Below, piece by piece: positions 42,502-51,883 of a stretch of 64,000 nucleotides of DNA; position 1 is the first letter of the stretch; each line of letters opens with the position of its first letter. Under the pieces are notes generated by a model. That model searched no databases, had not been told where the DNA came from, and worked only from the letters and a program-made list of their open reading frames with translations. A program made the position numbers and the translations under genes. The stretch spans positions 124,001-188,000 of the forward strand of contig JAFQEA010000008.1 of the NCBI GenBank assembly GCA_017399185.1. The letters are read 5' to 3'. The stretch comes from Clostridia bacterium. Lineage in GTDB: Bacteria; Bacillota; Clostridia; Christensenellales; Borkfalkiaceae.

Positions 42502-43149
42502 ATGTACAAGCTTGCAATATTTGATATGGACGGAACAATTTTATATACTATACCCGACCTGACGGACGCTATTAATTATGCCTTGGCAAAAAATAATATG
42601 CCGTTAAGGACTGAAGCTGAAGTAACAAAATTCGTTGGTAATGGCATACCGGTTTTTATTGGCAGGGCAGTTCAGCAAGGCACGTCAAAAGAGCTTCTTG
42701 ATAAGGTTATCAAGGATTTTGGCGTTTACTATAAAGTGCACTCTGCAGATAAAACCGTACCTTACGACGGGATTTGTGAGCTTATTAATAATTTGCGCGC
42801 GGCAGGCGTTAAAACCGCAGTTGCTTCCAATAAAGACGATTATGCCGTAAAGGATTTATGCGTTAAATATTTTGACGGTCTTTTTGATTATTCAATCGGC
42901 AGGCGTGACGATATAAGTACAAAGCCTGCGCCCGATATGGTAAACGCAGTTTTAAAAGAGCTTTGCATTGAAAAAGATAGCGCGGTTTACATTGGTGACT
43001 CTGACGTGGACTTTTTAACGGCTAAAAACTCCGGGCTTGATTTTATAGGCTGTGATTGGGGCTTTAAGGGGCGTGACTTTTTGCTTAAGCTTGGCGCTAA
43101 AACAACTTGCGCACATCCAAGTGAGCTTCTTGACCTTATTATTAAATAA
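42502..43149 (+). CDS. HAD-superfamily phosphatase (phosphoglycolate phosphatase-like)
   Basis: A 215-residue HAD hydrolase of the Gph/PgmB-like group. Motif I is FDMDGTILYT (residues 7-16), the cap domain follows, motif II is VASNKDD (about 110), motif III Lys in STKPAPDMV (about 137-145) and motif IV IGDSDVDF (about 163). The substrate is not determined by sequence; phosphoglycolate or another sugar phosphate is possible. ATG 42502 was chosen because the N-terminal Asp motif then begins at residue 8; upstream codons carry a promoter. Confidence 0.88.
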   Translation: MYKLAIFDMDGTILYTIPDLTDAINYALAKNNMPLRTEAEVTKFVGNGIPVFIGRAVQQGTSKELLDKVIKDFGVYYKVHSADKTVPYDGICELINNLRAAGVKTAVASNKDDYAVKDLCVKYFDGLFDYSIGRRDDISTKPAPDMVNAVLKELCIEKDSAVYIGDSDVDFLTAKNSGLDFIGCDWGFKGRDFLLKLGAKTTCAHPSELLDLIIK

Positions 43150-43167
43150 AATTATTATAAAATTATG

Positions 43168-43196
43168 ATAACGGCAAATTTTGCCGTTATTTTTTT
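43168..43196 (+). terminator. Terminator after HAD gene
   Basis: ATAACGGCAA and TTGCCGTTAT perfect arms with a short loop, followed by six T residues. Confidence 0.93.
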
Positions 43197-43226
43197 ATGC
43201 AAAAAAGTATTTGTTATTAAAATCGC

Positions 43227-43255
43227 TTGACACAATCTATTTTGATGTGTATAAT
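43227..43255 (+). promoter_or_regulatory. Consensus promoter of ArsR-DUF2087 gene
   Basis: TTGACA (43227-43232), 17-base spacer and TATAAT (43250-43255). The leader is about 36 bases and has no obvious Shine-Dalgarno. Confidence 0.75.
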
Positions 43256-43297
43256 AATAAATATAAAAATCTGTTTCGATAACGATAAAATTAAAGT

Positions 43298-43816
43298 ATG
43301 CAGCCAGAAGTATTATTGACGGCCTTGGCGGACAAGTCCCGCTTGAAGATTTTAGCATCTTTAAGTCAAGGACCAAAGTTTGTTGAAGAGCTATCTTTAC
43401 AACTTAATATTGGCGTGTCGACGGTCAGCTTCCATTTAAAGAAGCTTCTGGCCGCCGACCTTGTCGTTGCAAAAAAGGAGCAGTACTATCAAACCTATTC
43501 CTTAAAGCAGGGCGCTTTGGGCAAAGAGATTTTAGCACTTTTATCGGGTGTTAACCCTAAAGAAGACGCCTTTAAGGAAAGCGTGCGGCGTGATTGCTTT
43601 ACGGGCGGCAGGGTGATTACCTTGCCAGTTCAGGTCAGAAAACGCCACGCCGTTTATGAAATCTTTTTGGAAAGCTTTAAGCCGTCCAAGGCTTACACGG
43701 AAGGTGAAGCTTCGCTTATTTTGGCAGAGCTTTGTGAAGATTTTGTAACCGCAAAAGATGAAATGCTAGCTTTAGGGTATTTAAAGCGCCACAACAAAAA
43801 AATATACAAAAGTTAG
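43298..43816 (+). CDS. ArsR-type regulator with DUF2087 domain
   Basis: A 172-residue protein. The N-terminal 75 residues form an ArsR-like winged helix (LADKSRLKILASLS, then NIGVSTVSFHLKKLLAADLV); the rest matches DUF2087 (ITLPVQVRKRHAVYEIFLESFKPSKAYTEGEASLILAEL, here abbreviated over several segments). This HTH-DUF2087 fusion is a common regulator in Bacillota with an unknown effector. No Cys-based metal site of ArsR sensors is visible. Its stop codon is inside a copy of the dispersed repeat. Confidence 0.85.
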   Translation: MQPEVLLTALADKSRLKILASLSQGPKFVEELSLQLNIGVSTVSFHLKKLLAADLVVAKKEQYYQTYSLKQGALGKEILALLSGVNPKEDAFKESVRRDCFTGGRVITLPVQVRKRHAVYEIFLESFKPSKAYTEGEASLILAELCEDFVTAKDEMLALGYLKRHNKKIYKS

Positions 43817-43837
43817 CCTATAAGCCGATTATTGATA
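43808..43837 (+). repeat. Dispersed repeat copy 11
   Basis: Forward copy reading AAAAGTTAGCCTATAAGCCG then ATTATTGATA. The TAG inside is the stop codon of the DUF2087 gene. Confidence 0.75.
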
Positions 43838-43923
43838 TTTTTTAACATTAATAACAATGGTGAATACTATATTTCGGCACTAAAATCAGTAATAATTAAT
43901 TTCTAAATATATTGGAGGAACTT

Positions 43924-45897
43924 ATGCAAAACGCTTATTCGGCAGATAAGATTAAAATTTTGGAAGGTTTAGAAGCCGTTAGACTTCGCCCCGGTATGTA
44001 TATTGGTAGCACGGGCGTTAAAGGGCTTCACCACATTTTGTGGGAAATCGTTGACAACGGTATTGACGAAGTTTCAAACGGCTACGGCGATACGGTTCAG
44101 GTTGTTTTGTATCCTGACGGAAGCGCTTCGGTTGAAGACAACGGCAGGGGTATCCCGACCGATATCCACCCAAAGGCAAAGGTATCGGGTGTTGAAGTTG
44201 TATTTACACAGCTTCACGCAGGCGGTAAGTTTGACAGCGAAAACTACAATTATTCAGGCGGCTTGCACGGCGTTGGCGCATCGGTTACCAACGCGCTTTC
44301 AGAGTGGCTTGTTGTTGAAGTTTACAAAAAGACCGTATATAAAATGTCGTTTAGAAGCTACGTTGATAAAAAGACGGGCAAGATTTACGCAGGCATACCT
44401 AACGGCCCGTTAGAAAACACCGGCGTTGCAACCAAAAAGCACGGCAGCTACGTTCGCTTTAAGCCTGACAAGACCGCATTTGAAACCGTTGAATTTAATG
44501 CCGAAACAATTATTAAGCGTATGCGTGAGCTTGCATTTTTAAACAAGGGCATTAAGCTTGTCTTTGTTGATATGCGCAGCGGTAAGGCAGAGCCGTTAGT
44601 ATTTTGCTATGAAGGCGGTATTTACGATTACGTCAAGTACCTTAACGAAGGTAACAACACCCTTATTGACAGTCCAATTTACGGCTACCAGGAAGTTGAG
44701 ATTGCAGGCACAAGGGATACTGTCAAGGTTGAATTTGCACTTCAGCACACCGACGGCTATAACGAAATCGTTTTATCCTTTGTTAACAATATCCCCACCC
44801 ACGACGGCGGTAAGCACGAAGAAGGCTTTAAGTCGGGGCTTACAAGGGTATTAAACGATTACGCGCGTACACGTGGTCATATTAAGGATAAGGACGAAAA
44901 CTTCCTTGGCGAAGACTTCAGAAAGGGTATGACGGCAATCGTTTCTATCAAAATGAAGAACGCCCAGTTTGAAGGGCAGACAAAGGGTAAGCTTGGTAAC
45001 CCTGAAGTTAAGGGTATCGTTGAAGGTGTAATCGTTGAAGCAATTTCTAACCACTCAAAGAACAAAAAGAACTTTGCCGATATGGATAGGATTATCAAAA
45101 AGGCAATCGAAGAAGCAGGCGTAAGAAAGGCGATCAAGCGCGCTAAAGACGTTGCAAGGGCAAAATCATCGGCGGATAGTGCAAAACTTGTTGGTAAGCT
45201 TTCCGATTGTTCATCAAGAAAGGCTGCGCTAAACGAAATTTTCATCGTAGAAGGCGACTCGGCTGGAGGTAGTGCAAAGCAAGGTCGCGATAGACAACAC
45301 CAAGCAATCTTACCACTGCGTGGTAAGCCTGTAAACGCAGAGAAAAAACGTATTGAGCAAATACTTGACAATAATGAAATCAGAAGTATTATCAGCGCGC
45401 TTGGTACGGGTATTGGCGACGACTTTAAAATGAAAGATTTAAACTATGATAAAATCATCATTTTATCAGACGCCGACCAGGACGGGGCTCACATCAGGGC
45501 AATACTTTTGACATTCTTCTATAGGTACATGCGCCCACTTATTCAGGAAGGACACGTTTATATTGGTATGCCACCACTTTATAAGGTTTTCAAAAAGGAC
45601 GTCGTTGAATACGCTTACGACGACAAGGAATTAAAAAAGAAAATCGAAATCGTTGGCAGAGGGTATCAATTACAGCGTTACAAAGGTCTTGGCGAAATGA
45701 ACGCTTCACAGCTATGGGAAACAACCTTGAATCCACAAACGCGTATGCTTATGCGTGTAACACTTGAAGATATTGCTGAAGCTGAAAGGCTAATACCAAT
45801 ACTTATGGGTAGTGAATCAGAAGGCAGAAAAGCGTATATTCAGTCGTACGCTGACTTTAACAAGGTTGACGATTTTGAAGCCAGAACCGAAAACTAA
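43924..45897 (+). CDS. Type IIA DNA topoisomerase subunit B (GyrB/ParE family)
   Basis: The ATPase/TOPRIM subunit of gyrase or topoisomerase IV. The 657-residue protein has GHKL motifs (RPGMYIGSTG, EIVDNGIDEV, DNGRGIP, GLHGVGASVTNALS), the transducer with QTKGKLG (about 353) and TOPRIM with EGDSAGG (about 445) and DADQDGAHIRA. Both gyrB and parE have these. The IISALGTGIG stretch is gyrB-like, but the partner subunit lacks a GyrA box. ATG at 43924 follows GGAGGA; a TTG 12 bases earlier lies in that site. Confidence 0.92.
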   Translation: MQNAYSADKIKILEGLEAVRLRPGMYIGSTGVKGLHHILWEIVDNGIDEVSNGYGDTVQVVLYPDGSASVEDNGRGIPTDIHPKAKVSGVEVVFTQLHAGGKFDSENYNYSGGLHGVGASVTNALSEWLVVEVYKKTVYKMSFRSYVDKKTGKIYAGIPNGPLENTGVATKKHGSYVRFKPDKTAFETVEFNAETIIKRMRELAFLNKGIKLVFVDMRSGKAEPLVFCYEGGIYDYVKYLNEGNNTLIDSPIYGYQEVEIAGTRDTVKVEFALQHTDGYNEIVLSFVNNIPTHDGGKHEEGFKSGLTRVLNDYARTRGHIKDKDENFLGEDFRKGMTAIVSIKMKNAQFEGQTKGKLGNPEVKGIVEGVIVEAISNHSKNKKNFADMDRIIKKAIEEAGVRKAIKRAKDVARAKSSADSAKLVGKLSDCSSRKAALNEIFIVEGDSAGGSAKQGRDRQHQAILPLRGKPVNAEKKRIEQILDNNEIRSIISALGTGIGDDFKMKDLNYDKIIILSDADQDGAHIRAILLTFFYRYMRPLIQEGHVYIGMPPLYKVFKKDVVEYAYDDKELKKKIEIVGRGYQLQRYKGLGEMNASQLWETTLNPQTRMLMRVTLEDIAEAERLIPILMGSESEGRKAYIQSYADFNKVDDFEARTEN

Positions 45898-45917
45898 AAT
45901 TTACGGCTAAATTTACT

Positions 45918-45945
45918 AAAAGTCGGCGTATAAGTCGATTATCCC
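45918..45945 (+). repeat. Dispersed repeat copy 12
   Basis: Forward copy reading AAAAGTCGGCGTATAAGTCG then ATTATCCC, about 20 bases after the stop codon of subunit B and before subunit A. Confidence 0.8.
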
Positions 45946-46008
45946 AATAATTTAGTGTTAAAAATTTAAGGTTTTAACACCAAATAAAACACATTTTAAA
46001 GGTGAAAT

Positions 46009-48459
46009 ATGGAAATAATTGAAAACGAAAAAAACATAATAAACAGTAACTTTGACCAAGTGTTACACCAGTCAATGATACCCTATGCTGAATACGTTAT
46101 TTTAGACAGAGCTATCCCACGCGTTGAAGACGGCTTAAAGCCCGTTCAAAGAAGAATCATTTATTCTATGTACGAGCAAGGAATATTTCCTGACAAAGGG
46201 TATAAAAAGAGCGCAAGGGTAGTTGGTGACTGCTTGGGTAAATACCACCCACACGGTGATACTTCAATTTACGATGCAATGGTAAGGCTCGCGCAGCCCT
46301 ATAATATGCGTATGACGTTAGTTGACGGGCAAGGTAACTTTGGCTCAATCGACGGCGACTCTGCCGCTGCAATGCGTTATACCGAGGTTAAATTGCAACC
46401 ACTTGCATTAGAACTTGTTAAGGATATTGAAAAAGAAACCGTAAAGTGGAACTTAAACTTTGACGATTCCTTAAAAGAACCCGACGTTCTGCCGTGCCAC
46501 TATCCAAACCTTTTGGTTAACGGCGCAACGGGTATTGCGGTTGGTCTTGCAACCAATATCCCACCGCATAACCTTGCAGAAGTTATCGACGGCGCTTGCG
46601 CATATATCGAAAACCCAAAGATTAGTTTGTCAGAAATAATGAAGTACGTACCCGGTCCGGACTTTCCAACAGGTGGCTATATCATTGCTGGGCCAGAACT
46701 CAAAAAAGCTTATGAAACGGGTAAGGGCAAGATTTTAGTTAGGGCAAAGCTTCATATCGAAGAAAACCAAAAGGGCGCAAAGAGTATCGTTATCACCGAA
46801 ATACCTTACACGGTAAACAAAGCCGATATGCTCACAAAGATTGACAAGCTTTGCGATGACGATAGCGATAAAAAGGGGCGTGAGATTTTCGCAAACAGCA
46901 TCCAATCGGTTGGCGACGAGTCCGACCGTAACGGTATGCGTGCAATAATTAAGCTTAAAAAAGACGCTAACGTTGAAAAGCTTTTGGAAGCTTTATACAA
47001 ATACACAGATTTGCAAACTTCTTTTAACTTTAACGTCGTTGCCATTGCCGACGGCAAGCCGAAACAGTTAGGTCTTTTGGATATCTTCCGTCATTACACG
47101 GAGTTCCAAAGAAACGTAATCTTGCGCAGAACAAAGCACGATTTAGAAAAGGCAAAGGAACGTGCGCACATTGTTGAAGGTCTTATTGTTGCCGTAACCA
47201 ACATTGACGAAGTTATCGCAATCATTAAAGGCTCGCAAGACACCGCAAGCGCGCGTCAGGCGTTAAGAAAGGCTTTCAACCTTTCTGAAAGGCAGGCAAA
47301 CGCAATTTTAGATTTGCGCTTGGCAAGACTTACCAAGCTTGAAGTCAACAACTTAAAGCAGGAATTAAAGCAGCTTTTAGACCTTATTAAGGAATACGAA
47401 GCAATCATTGGCAGTAAGAGAAAGCAGTTTGAAGTCGTCACGCGTGAGCTTCAAGCCGTTAAAAAGAAATTTGCTGATGATCGCCGCACGGTTATCGTTG
47501 ATGAAGAAGGCAAAATCAGCGTTGCTAAATCACACGATACAAACACGGTTGAAACCTTCGTTGTAGGCGTTAACGCAAAAGGCAGGATAAGAAAGCTTAA
47601 ACCTGCACAATTTAAGCGCATTACCGAAAACAGCACGCCAGCCGTTAAGGATATCTTTACCTGCTGGACAAAGGCAACCACCGAAGAACAGGTTTACGCC
47701 TTTTCTAACCTTGGTAATTGCTTCAAGATTGACGTTGAAGTATTACCTGAATCAAAGGGCGGTATGCTTGACGGCGTTAAGCTTGAAGATTTATTCAAGC
47801 AAGCCTTAAAGAAGGAAAAGATTGTCGGTATGTTTGCTGTTAAGGGCATAGAAGTTCCTGAAGGTCGCTTGGTATTCATCACCAAGGAAGGTATGATTAA
47901 GATTACGCCTTGGTCAGAATACACCGTGCTAAAGGGCTATTACCAGGCAATGAAGGTTAAAGACGGTGACGAAATTATCACTATCGAGCAAGAAGCGCCT
48001 GAAAAGACAGTCTTATACGTAACGGCGCGCGGTATGTCGCTTAATATGCTTTATGACGGCGTACCTGAACAAGGCCGTGTTGCAGGCGGTGTAAGGGGTA
48101 TTGGCTTATATGATGACGATTACGTTGTATTTGCAACCCAGATTGGCGAAAAGCAAAAGATTATAATCGGTGCAACAAACGGTATGTTCAAAATCGTTGA
48201 ATGCGATACTATCAAAAAGCTTGTTAAAACGCGTAAGGGTGTAATGATTATGGACCTTGGCGACAAGAAGTACAACGAAGTCATCCTAGCTTGTGCAACA
48301 ATGGAAGAAAATCAAAATAAGGGCTTGTATATCCTTGATAGGATAGGTACGGATTTCTATACCGACACCACGGCAATCGCTCACGAAAGCCGTGAATCCA
48401 AAGGTAAGCTTTTAAAGGGTATCGGAAGATGTCAGCCGGACGAAATCAAAATTTATTAA
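46009..48459 (+). CDS. Type IIA DNA topoisomerase subunit A (GyrA/ParC family), no GyrA box
   Basis: An 816-residue breakage-reunion subunit. The helix-turn-helix and catalytic region [18 protein letters not shown] and AAAMRYTE (active-site Tyr about residue 124) are normal. The C-terminal domain has six divergent beta-pinwheel repeats ([29 protein letters not shown]). The GyrA box QRRGGKG is absent; the nearest segment is [10 protein letters not shown], late in the domain. Without it negative supercoiling is poor, so topoisomerase IV-like activity is likely despite a gyrase-like catalytic core. A terminator follows. Confidence 0.92.
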   Translation: MEIIENEKNIINSNFDQVLHQSMIPYAEYVILDRAIPRVEDGLKPVQRRIIYSMYEQGIFPDKGYKKSARVVGDCLGKYHPHGDTSIYDAMVRLAQPYNMRMTLVDGQGNFGSIDGDSAAAMRYTEVKLQPLALELVKDIEKETVKWNLNFDDSLKEPDVLPCHYPNLLVNGATGIAVGLATNIPPHNLAEVIDGACAYIENPKISLSEIMKYVPGPDFPTGGYIIAGPELKKAYETGKGKILVRAKLHIEENQKGAKSIVITEIPYTVNKADMLTKIDKLCDDDSDKKGREIFANSIQSVGDESDRNGMRAIIKLKKDANVEKLLEALYKYTDLQTSFNFNVVAIADGKPKQLGLLDIFRHYTEFQRNVILRRTKHDLEKAKERAHIVEGLIVAVTNIDEVIAIIKGSQDTASARQALRKAFNLSERQANAILDLRLARLTKLEVNNLKQELKQLLDLIKEYEAIIGSKRKQFEVVTRELQAVKKKFADDRRTVIVDEEGKISVAKSHDTNTVETFVVGVNAKGRIRKLKPAQFKRITENSTPAVKDIFTCWTKATTEEQVYAFSNLGNCFKIDVEVLPESKGGMLDGVKLEDLFKQALKKEKIVGMFAVKGIEVPEGRLVFITKEGMIKITPWSEYTVLKGYYQAMKVKDGDEIITIEQEAPEKTVLYVTARGMSLNMLYDGVPEQGRVAGGVRGIGLYDDDYVVFATQIGEKQKIIIGATNGMFKIVECDTIKKLVKTRKGVMIMDLGDKKYNEVILACATMEENQNKGLYILDRIGTDFYTDTTAIAHESRESKGKLLKGIGRCQPDEIKIY

Positions 48460-48489
48460 TATTTTAATGATTAACTAAATACTGAATTT

Positions 48490-48530
48490 GGGCGATAAGT
48501 CGGTCTATATGTCGATTATCGCCCTTTTTT
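48490..48530 (+). terminator. Terminator formed by dispersed repeat copy 13
   Basis: GGGCGATAA (48490-48498) and TTATCGCCC (48516-48524) pair perfectly around the repeat core AGTCGGTCTATATGTCGA and are followed by six T residues. Here the repeat itself is the intrinsic terminator of the topoisomerase operon. Confidence 0.9.
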
Positions 48531-48588
48531 GTTTAAAATTGCCGATAAAAAAGATAAATGATTGCTTTTAAAAATTGCCTTTTTTGTG

Positions 48589-48617
48589 TTGACATTAGTT
48601 TTTAAAATATATATAAT
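48589..48617 (+). promoter_or_regulatory. Consensus promoter of CMP-kinase-like gene
   Basis: TTGACA (48589-48594), a 17-base spacer and TATAAT (48612-48617), about 43 bases before the ATG. Confidence 0.8.
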
Positions 48618-48659
48618 ATTTATAATAAACTCTACTTAAGCAAACAAGGCGGTTTTATT

Positions 48660-49208
48660 ATGCAGTTTAAAATTTCACTTGCAGGTGATTTAGGAAGCGG
48701 TAAAAGTACTGTTGCAAAGATTCTTTCTGAAAGGTTTGGCGCAAAAATTGTTTCTGCGGGTAACATTTACAGGGAGATTGCAACAAGTCTTAATATGACT
48801 GTTGAAGAATTTAACATCAACAACGAATCAGACAAAAAGTACGATACGTTGGTTGACGATATGCTTAAAAGCTATGATAAAAAGCAGGGCGATTTCATTT
48901 TTGACTCACGCCTGGCGTTTCATTTCGTGCCGTCTGCGATTAGCTTTTATCTAAAAGTTGACCGCCAGATTGCCGCACAGCGCGTATTTTGCGCTTGCAG
49001 AAAGGACGAGCATTTTTCTTGCGTTGAAGAAGCAGACAAGTCCTTGACGTCACGCCGCGCAAGTGAGCGCCGCCGTTATTTGGACTATTACGGCGTTGAT
49101 ATTATGGATATGGCAAACTATGACTTTGTTATTGATACGTCTTGCGCGTGTCCGGAAGACATCGCTGACGTAATTGCCAGCTTTGTTGAACAAAAAATCG
49201 GTCAATAG
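48660..49208 (+). CDS. Cytidylate kinase-like protein
   Basis: A 182-residue P-loop kinase of the AAA_33/cytidylate-kinase-like family. Walker A is GDLGSGKSTVAKILS (residues 9-23), followed by a SAGNIYRE motif (about 37-44) and DSRLAFHFV, like the CMP-binding region of the short archaeal-type Cmk. A LID-like Arg/Lys-rich stretch (RRASERRRYLDYYGVDI, about 131-147) follows. It could phosphorylate CMP/dCMP or another nucleotide. Its stop codon is in a dispersed repeat copy; class I lysS follows. Confidence 0.75.
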   Translation: MQFKISLAGDLGSGKSTVAKILSERFGAKIVSAGNIYREIATSLNMTVEEFNINNESDKKYDTLVDDMLKSYDKKQGDFIFDSRLAFHFVPSAISFYLKVDRQIAAQRVFCACRKDEHFSCVEEADKSLTSRRASERRRYLDYYGVDIMDMANYDFVIDTSCACPEDIADVIASFVEQKIGQ

Positions 49209-49221
49209 GTCGGTTATCAAA
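49192..49221 (+). repeat. Dispersed repeat copy 14
   Basis: Forward copy reading AAAATCGGTCAATAGGTCGG then TTATC. Its TAG is the stop codon of the CMP-kinase-like gene, so the last codons are encoded by repeat sequence. Confidence 0.75.
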
Positions 49222-49284
49222 GTTTTTTAACCAAAAATCAAACTTAAAAACGATTATTTTTTATCACTATAAAGAGGTGTCACT

Positions 49285-50856
49285 ATGCATTGGGCTGAAA
49301 AGATTGCAGAAGAAATTATTGCATCAAACCCACAAAAGGAAGAATACGTTTGCGCCGCAGGCATTAGCCCGTCAGGCTCTGTTCACATTGGTAACTTTAG
49401 GGATATTGCAACAAGCTTTTACGTTGTTAAGGCTTTACAAAAAATGGGTAAAAAGGCTCGTCTTTTATTTTCTTGGGATGAGTTTGACCGTTTAAGAAAA
49501 GTCCCTTCAAATATTGCTAAAATCAGCGAAAACTTTGATAAGTATATCGGTATGCCATACGCTTTTATCCCAGACCCACACGGCGTTGCGGCATCTTACG
49601 CAGAGTATAACGAAAAGGAATTTGAAGCATCCCTTAAGGAGCTTGATATCCACCCAGATTTCAGATATCAGGCAAAGGAATACACGTCCGGCAGATACGC
49701 TGACAGGATTGTTTTCGCACTCAAAAAGCGTTTGGAAATTTACGACGTATTAATGAAATATAAAACGCAGGAAGCAAACGACGGTGAAAGGGAAAATTAT
49801 TACCCACTCAACGTTTACTGCGACTGCTGCAAGACTGACTTCACCCAAGTTTTATCTTGCTCTGACGACGGCGAAACTTTAACCTTCCGCTGTAAAAAAT
49901 GCGGTCAGGAAAAGACGGTTAAGGTGCGCGATTATAACCTTATCAAGCTTGTCTGGAAGGTTGACTGGCCAATGCGTTGGGGCGTAGAAGGCGTTGACTT
50001 TGAGCCGGGTGGTATCGACCACGCTGCTGCAAGCGGTTCATACATGGTTGCTTGCGACATTGCTGAAAACGTTTTAGGCGTTAAGCCGCCGCTTTTCCAG
50101 GGCTACGGCTGGTTATCAATCGCAGGGCTTGGTGATATGCACTCATCAACGGGTAACAACATTACGCCTGCCGCTGTTTTAAAGGTTTACGAGCCTGATA
50201 TGATTAGATGGCTTTTTGCTAAATACGAGCCAAAAGCATCATTTTCATTTAACTTTGACGATACCATTATCCGTCACTATAGCGAGTTCGATAAGGGCTT
50301 GGAAGCTTATAAGAGGGGCGAATCTGATGAGTTTTATACTTCCGTTTACGATTACGCGTTAATCAACGGCAAAAACACCAGAAGCAAAGTTCCGTTTGGC
50401 GTTTTAGCAAGCGTTGCAACGGTTGTTGACTTCAGACCTGAACCTGTACGTCAGCTCCTTAACAAGATTGACGTTGAGTTTACCGCTCAAGACGAAGAAA
50501 GATTATTGCGCGTTAAAAACTGGATTTCTGACCATCAACCAAGCAAAATGTACAAGCTTTTAACCCAAAAGAATTCTGCTTTCTATGAAACGTTAGAAGA
50601 CGATAAGAAAGCTGCCGTTAAAAAATTGCACGATTATCTTTTAGCTGAAGAAAACGTTAAGGAAAAAGAAGTCCAACAATTTATTTATTCAATAATTAAT
50701 AATCCGGAGCTTTCTAAAAAAGAAAACATGGCAATCCAGCAGCAATACTTCAAGGCCTTTTATAATTTATTAATCGGTCAAGACGCCGGCCCACGTTTAT
50801 ATCTTTTCCTGGCGGCTGTTGATAAAGCACAATATCTGCACCTTTTAGATTTCTAA
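49285..50856 (+). CDS. lysS: Class I lysyl-tRNA synthetase
   Basis: A 523-residue class I LysRS, the archaeal/spirochaete-type enzyme unrelated to the usual class II LysRS. The HIGH motif is SVHIGNFRD (about 36-44), preceded by CAAGISPSG, and the KMSKS-like loop is DMHSSTGNN (about 283-291). A four-Cys zinc site is formed by CDCC (about 180) and CKKCG (about 205). The C-terminal helical region is typical. Start follows AGAGGTG. Transcription may continue from the kinase gene upstream; a terminator follows. Confidence 0.95.
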   Translation: MHWAEKIAEEIIASNPQKEEYVCAAGISPSGSVHIGNFRDIATSFYVVKALQKMGKKARLLFSWDEFDRLRKVPSNIAKISENFDKYIGMPYAFIPDPHGVAASYAEYNEKEFEASLKELDIHPDFRYQAKEYTSGRYADRIVFALKKRLEIYDVLMKYKTQEANDGERENYYPLNVYCDCCKTDFTQVLSCSDDGETLTFRCKKCGQEKTVKVRDYNLIKLVWKVDWPMRWGVEGVDFEPGGIDHAAASGSYMVACDIAENVLGVKPPLFQGYGWLSIAGLGDMHSSTGNNITPAAVLKVYEPDMIRWLFAKYEPKASFSFNFDDTIIRHYSEFDKGLEAYKRGESDEFYTSVYDYALINGKNTRSKVPFGVLASVATVVDFRPEPVRQLLNKIDVEFTAQDEERLLRVKNWISDHQPSKMYKLLTQKNSAFYETLEDDKKAAVKKLHDYLLAEENVKEKEVQQFIYSIINNPELSKKENMAIQQQYFKAFYNLLIGQDAGPRLYLFLAAVDKAQYLHLLDF

Positions 50857-50869
50857 TTTAATAAATTTA

Positions 50870-50900
50870 CCCCTTGGCATAAGTCAAGGGGTGTTTTTTT
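50870..50900 (+). terminator. Terminator after lysS
   Basis: CCCCTTG and CAAGGGG arms with an 8-base loop, then GTGTTTTTTT. Confidence 0.92.
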
Positions 50901-51014
50901 GTGCTATTTTGGCGTAAATTGACAAAATTTGGCATATACTTTTATGACAAATAAGTAAAGGTTTTTACAAATTTTCTTATTTTTATCGTGCCAAAATTAT
51001 TTATAATTTTTGCA

Positions 51015-51821
51015 ATGGAAGTTTATATTGAATACGTTGTGATAGACAACCTTGTTATGGATTATCTGCTGCTTAAATTTACGGCAAAGCTTTTAAAGAT
51101 TGAATATAAAAGATTTATGCTGTTTATCGGCGCTGCTATCGGTACTTTGGGCGCGGTGTTTATCCCTATGCTTGTATTGCCGCAAAATCTGTTATTTTTG
51201 ATAAAAATTGCGCTTGGGATGCTCGTTTGCTTTGTCGGTGTAAACCATAAAAGCGCATTTTTGTACTTCAAGTTTTTTAACGTGTTTTTGCTAATGACGT
51301 TTATGCTGGGCGGCGCGATAGTTGGTATATTGTCAATTATGGGCGTTGAATACACGGCACAAGGCTATAAAGCAAAAGGGCTTTTACCTGTCGGTGTGAA
51401 CTTAATTGTCGCATACGTATTTGGCTTTTTGGTCAAAAAGCTTGCAGAAAAAAGCTACCGCTTTATAATAGCAAGGCGCTTTGTTTATAAGTGCAGACTC
51501 TATAAAAACGGCGCTTGTATAAATCTTGACGGATACCTAGATAGCGGTAATAACCTTTTTGATAAAAAAAGCGGTAAGCCCGTTGCACTTTGTGATGAGC
51601 GGCTTATTAAAAAATTGACGGATAAGGGCGCAACGTTTACGCCGCCAAGAAAGCTTGTTTTATCAACCGTTTCAAGCCAAAAAGAGATTAATCTTTACGA
51701 CGTTGACTACTTAATTATTGATTGCAACGGGCAAGAAAAGAAGTGTGATTTAGTACTTGGCACGGTGGAAAATAAAACTTTTAACGAAGACCTTTTGCTT
51801 GGTGCAATGATGGGCATATAA
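51015..51821 (+). CDS. spoIIGA: Sigma-E processing peptidase SpoIIGA
   Basis: SpoIIGA is the membrane aspartic protease that activates pro-sigma-E in the mother cell. The 268-residue protein has five N-terminal membrane helices (about 1-140), the N-terminal YIEYVVIDNLVMDYLLL pattern, and a C-terminal protease domain with the active-site Asp in GYLDSGNNLFD (about residue 176) and KKSGKPVALCDE. Start ATG 51015 is the family N-terminus; a GTG at 50988 lies in frame upstream. Neither has a clear Shine-Dalgarno. sigE follows, matching the spoIIG operon. Confidence 0.9.
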   Translation: MEVYIEYVVIDNLVMDYLLLKFTAKLLKIEYKRFMLFIGAAIGTLGAVFIPMLVLPQNLLFLIKIALGMLVCFVGVNHKSAFLYFKFFNVFLLMTFMLGGAIVGILSIMGVEYTAQGYKAKGLLPVGVNLIVAYVFGFLVKKLAEKSYRFIIARRFVYKCRLYKNGACINLDGYLDSGNNLFDKKSGKPVALCDERLIKKLTDKGATFTPPRKLVLSTVSSQKEINLYDVDYLIIDCNGQEKKCDLVLGTVENKTFNEDLLLGAMMGI

Positions 51822-51845
51822 TGGGCTATAGGTCGATTATCGGTA
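51821..51845 (+). repeat. Dispersed repeat copy 15
   Basis: Forward copy reading GGGCTATAGGTCG then ATTATCGG, directly at the spoIIGA stop codon and before sigE. Confidence 0.75.
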
Positions 51846-51883
51846 CTTTTTTGATATAATTTTGTGTTTTTTTGGGGTGTGTA

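Noticed and set aside
44877..45371. 164-codon minus-strand ORF
   Set aside because: Lies wholly opposite topoisomerase subunit B; Ser-rich composition typical of an antisense shadow.
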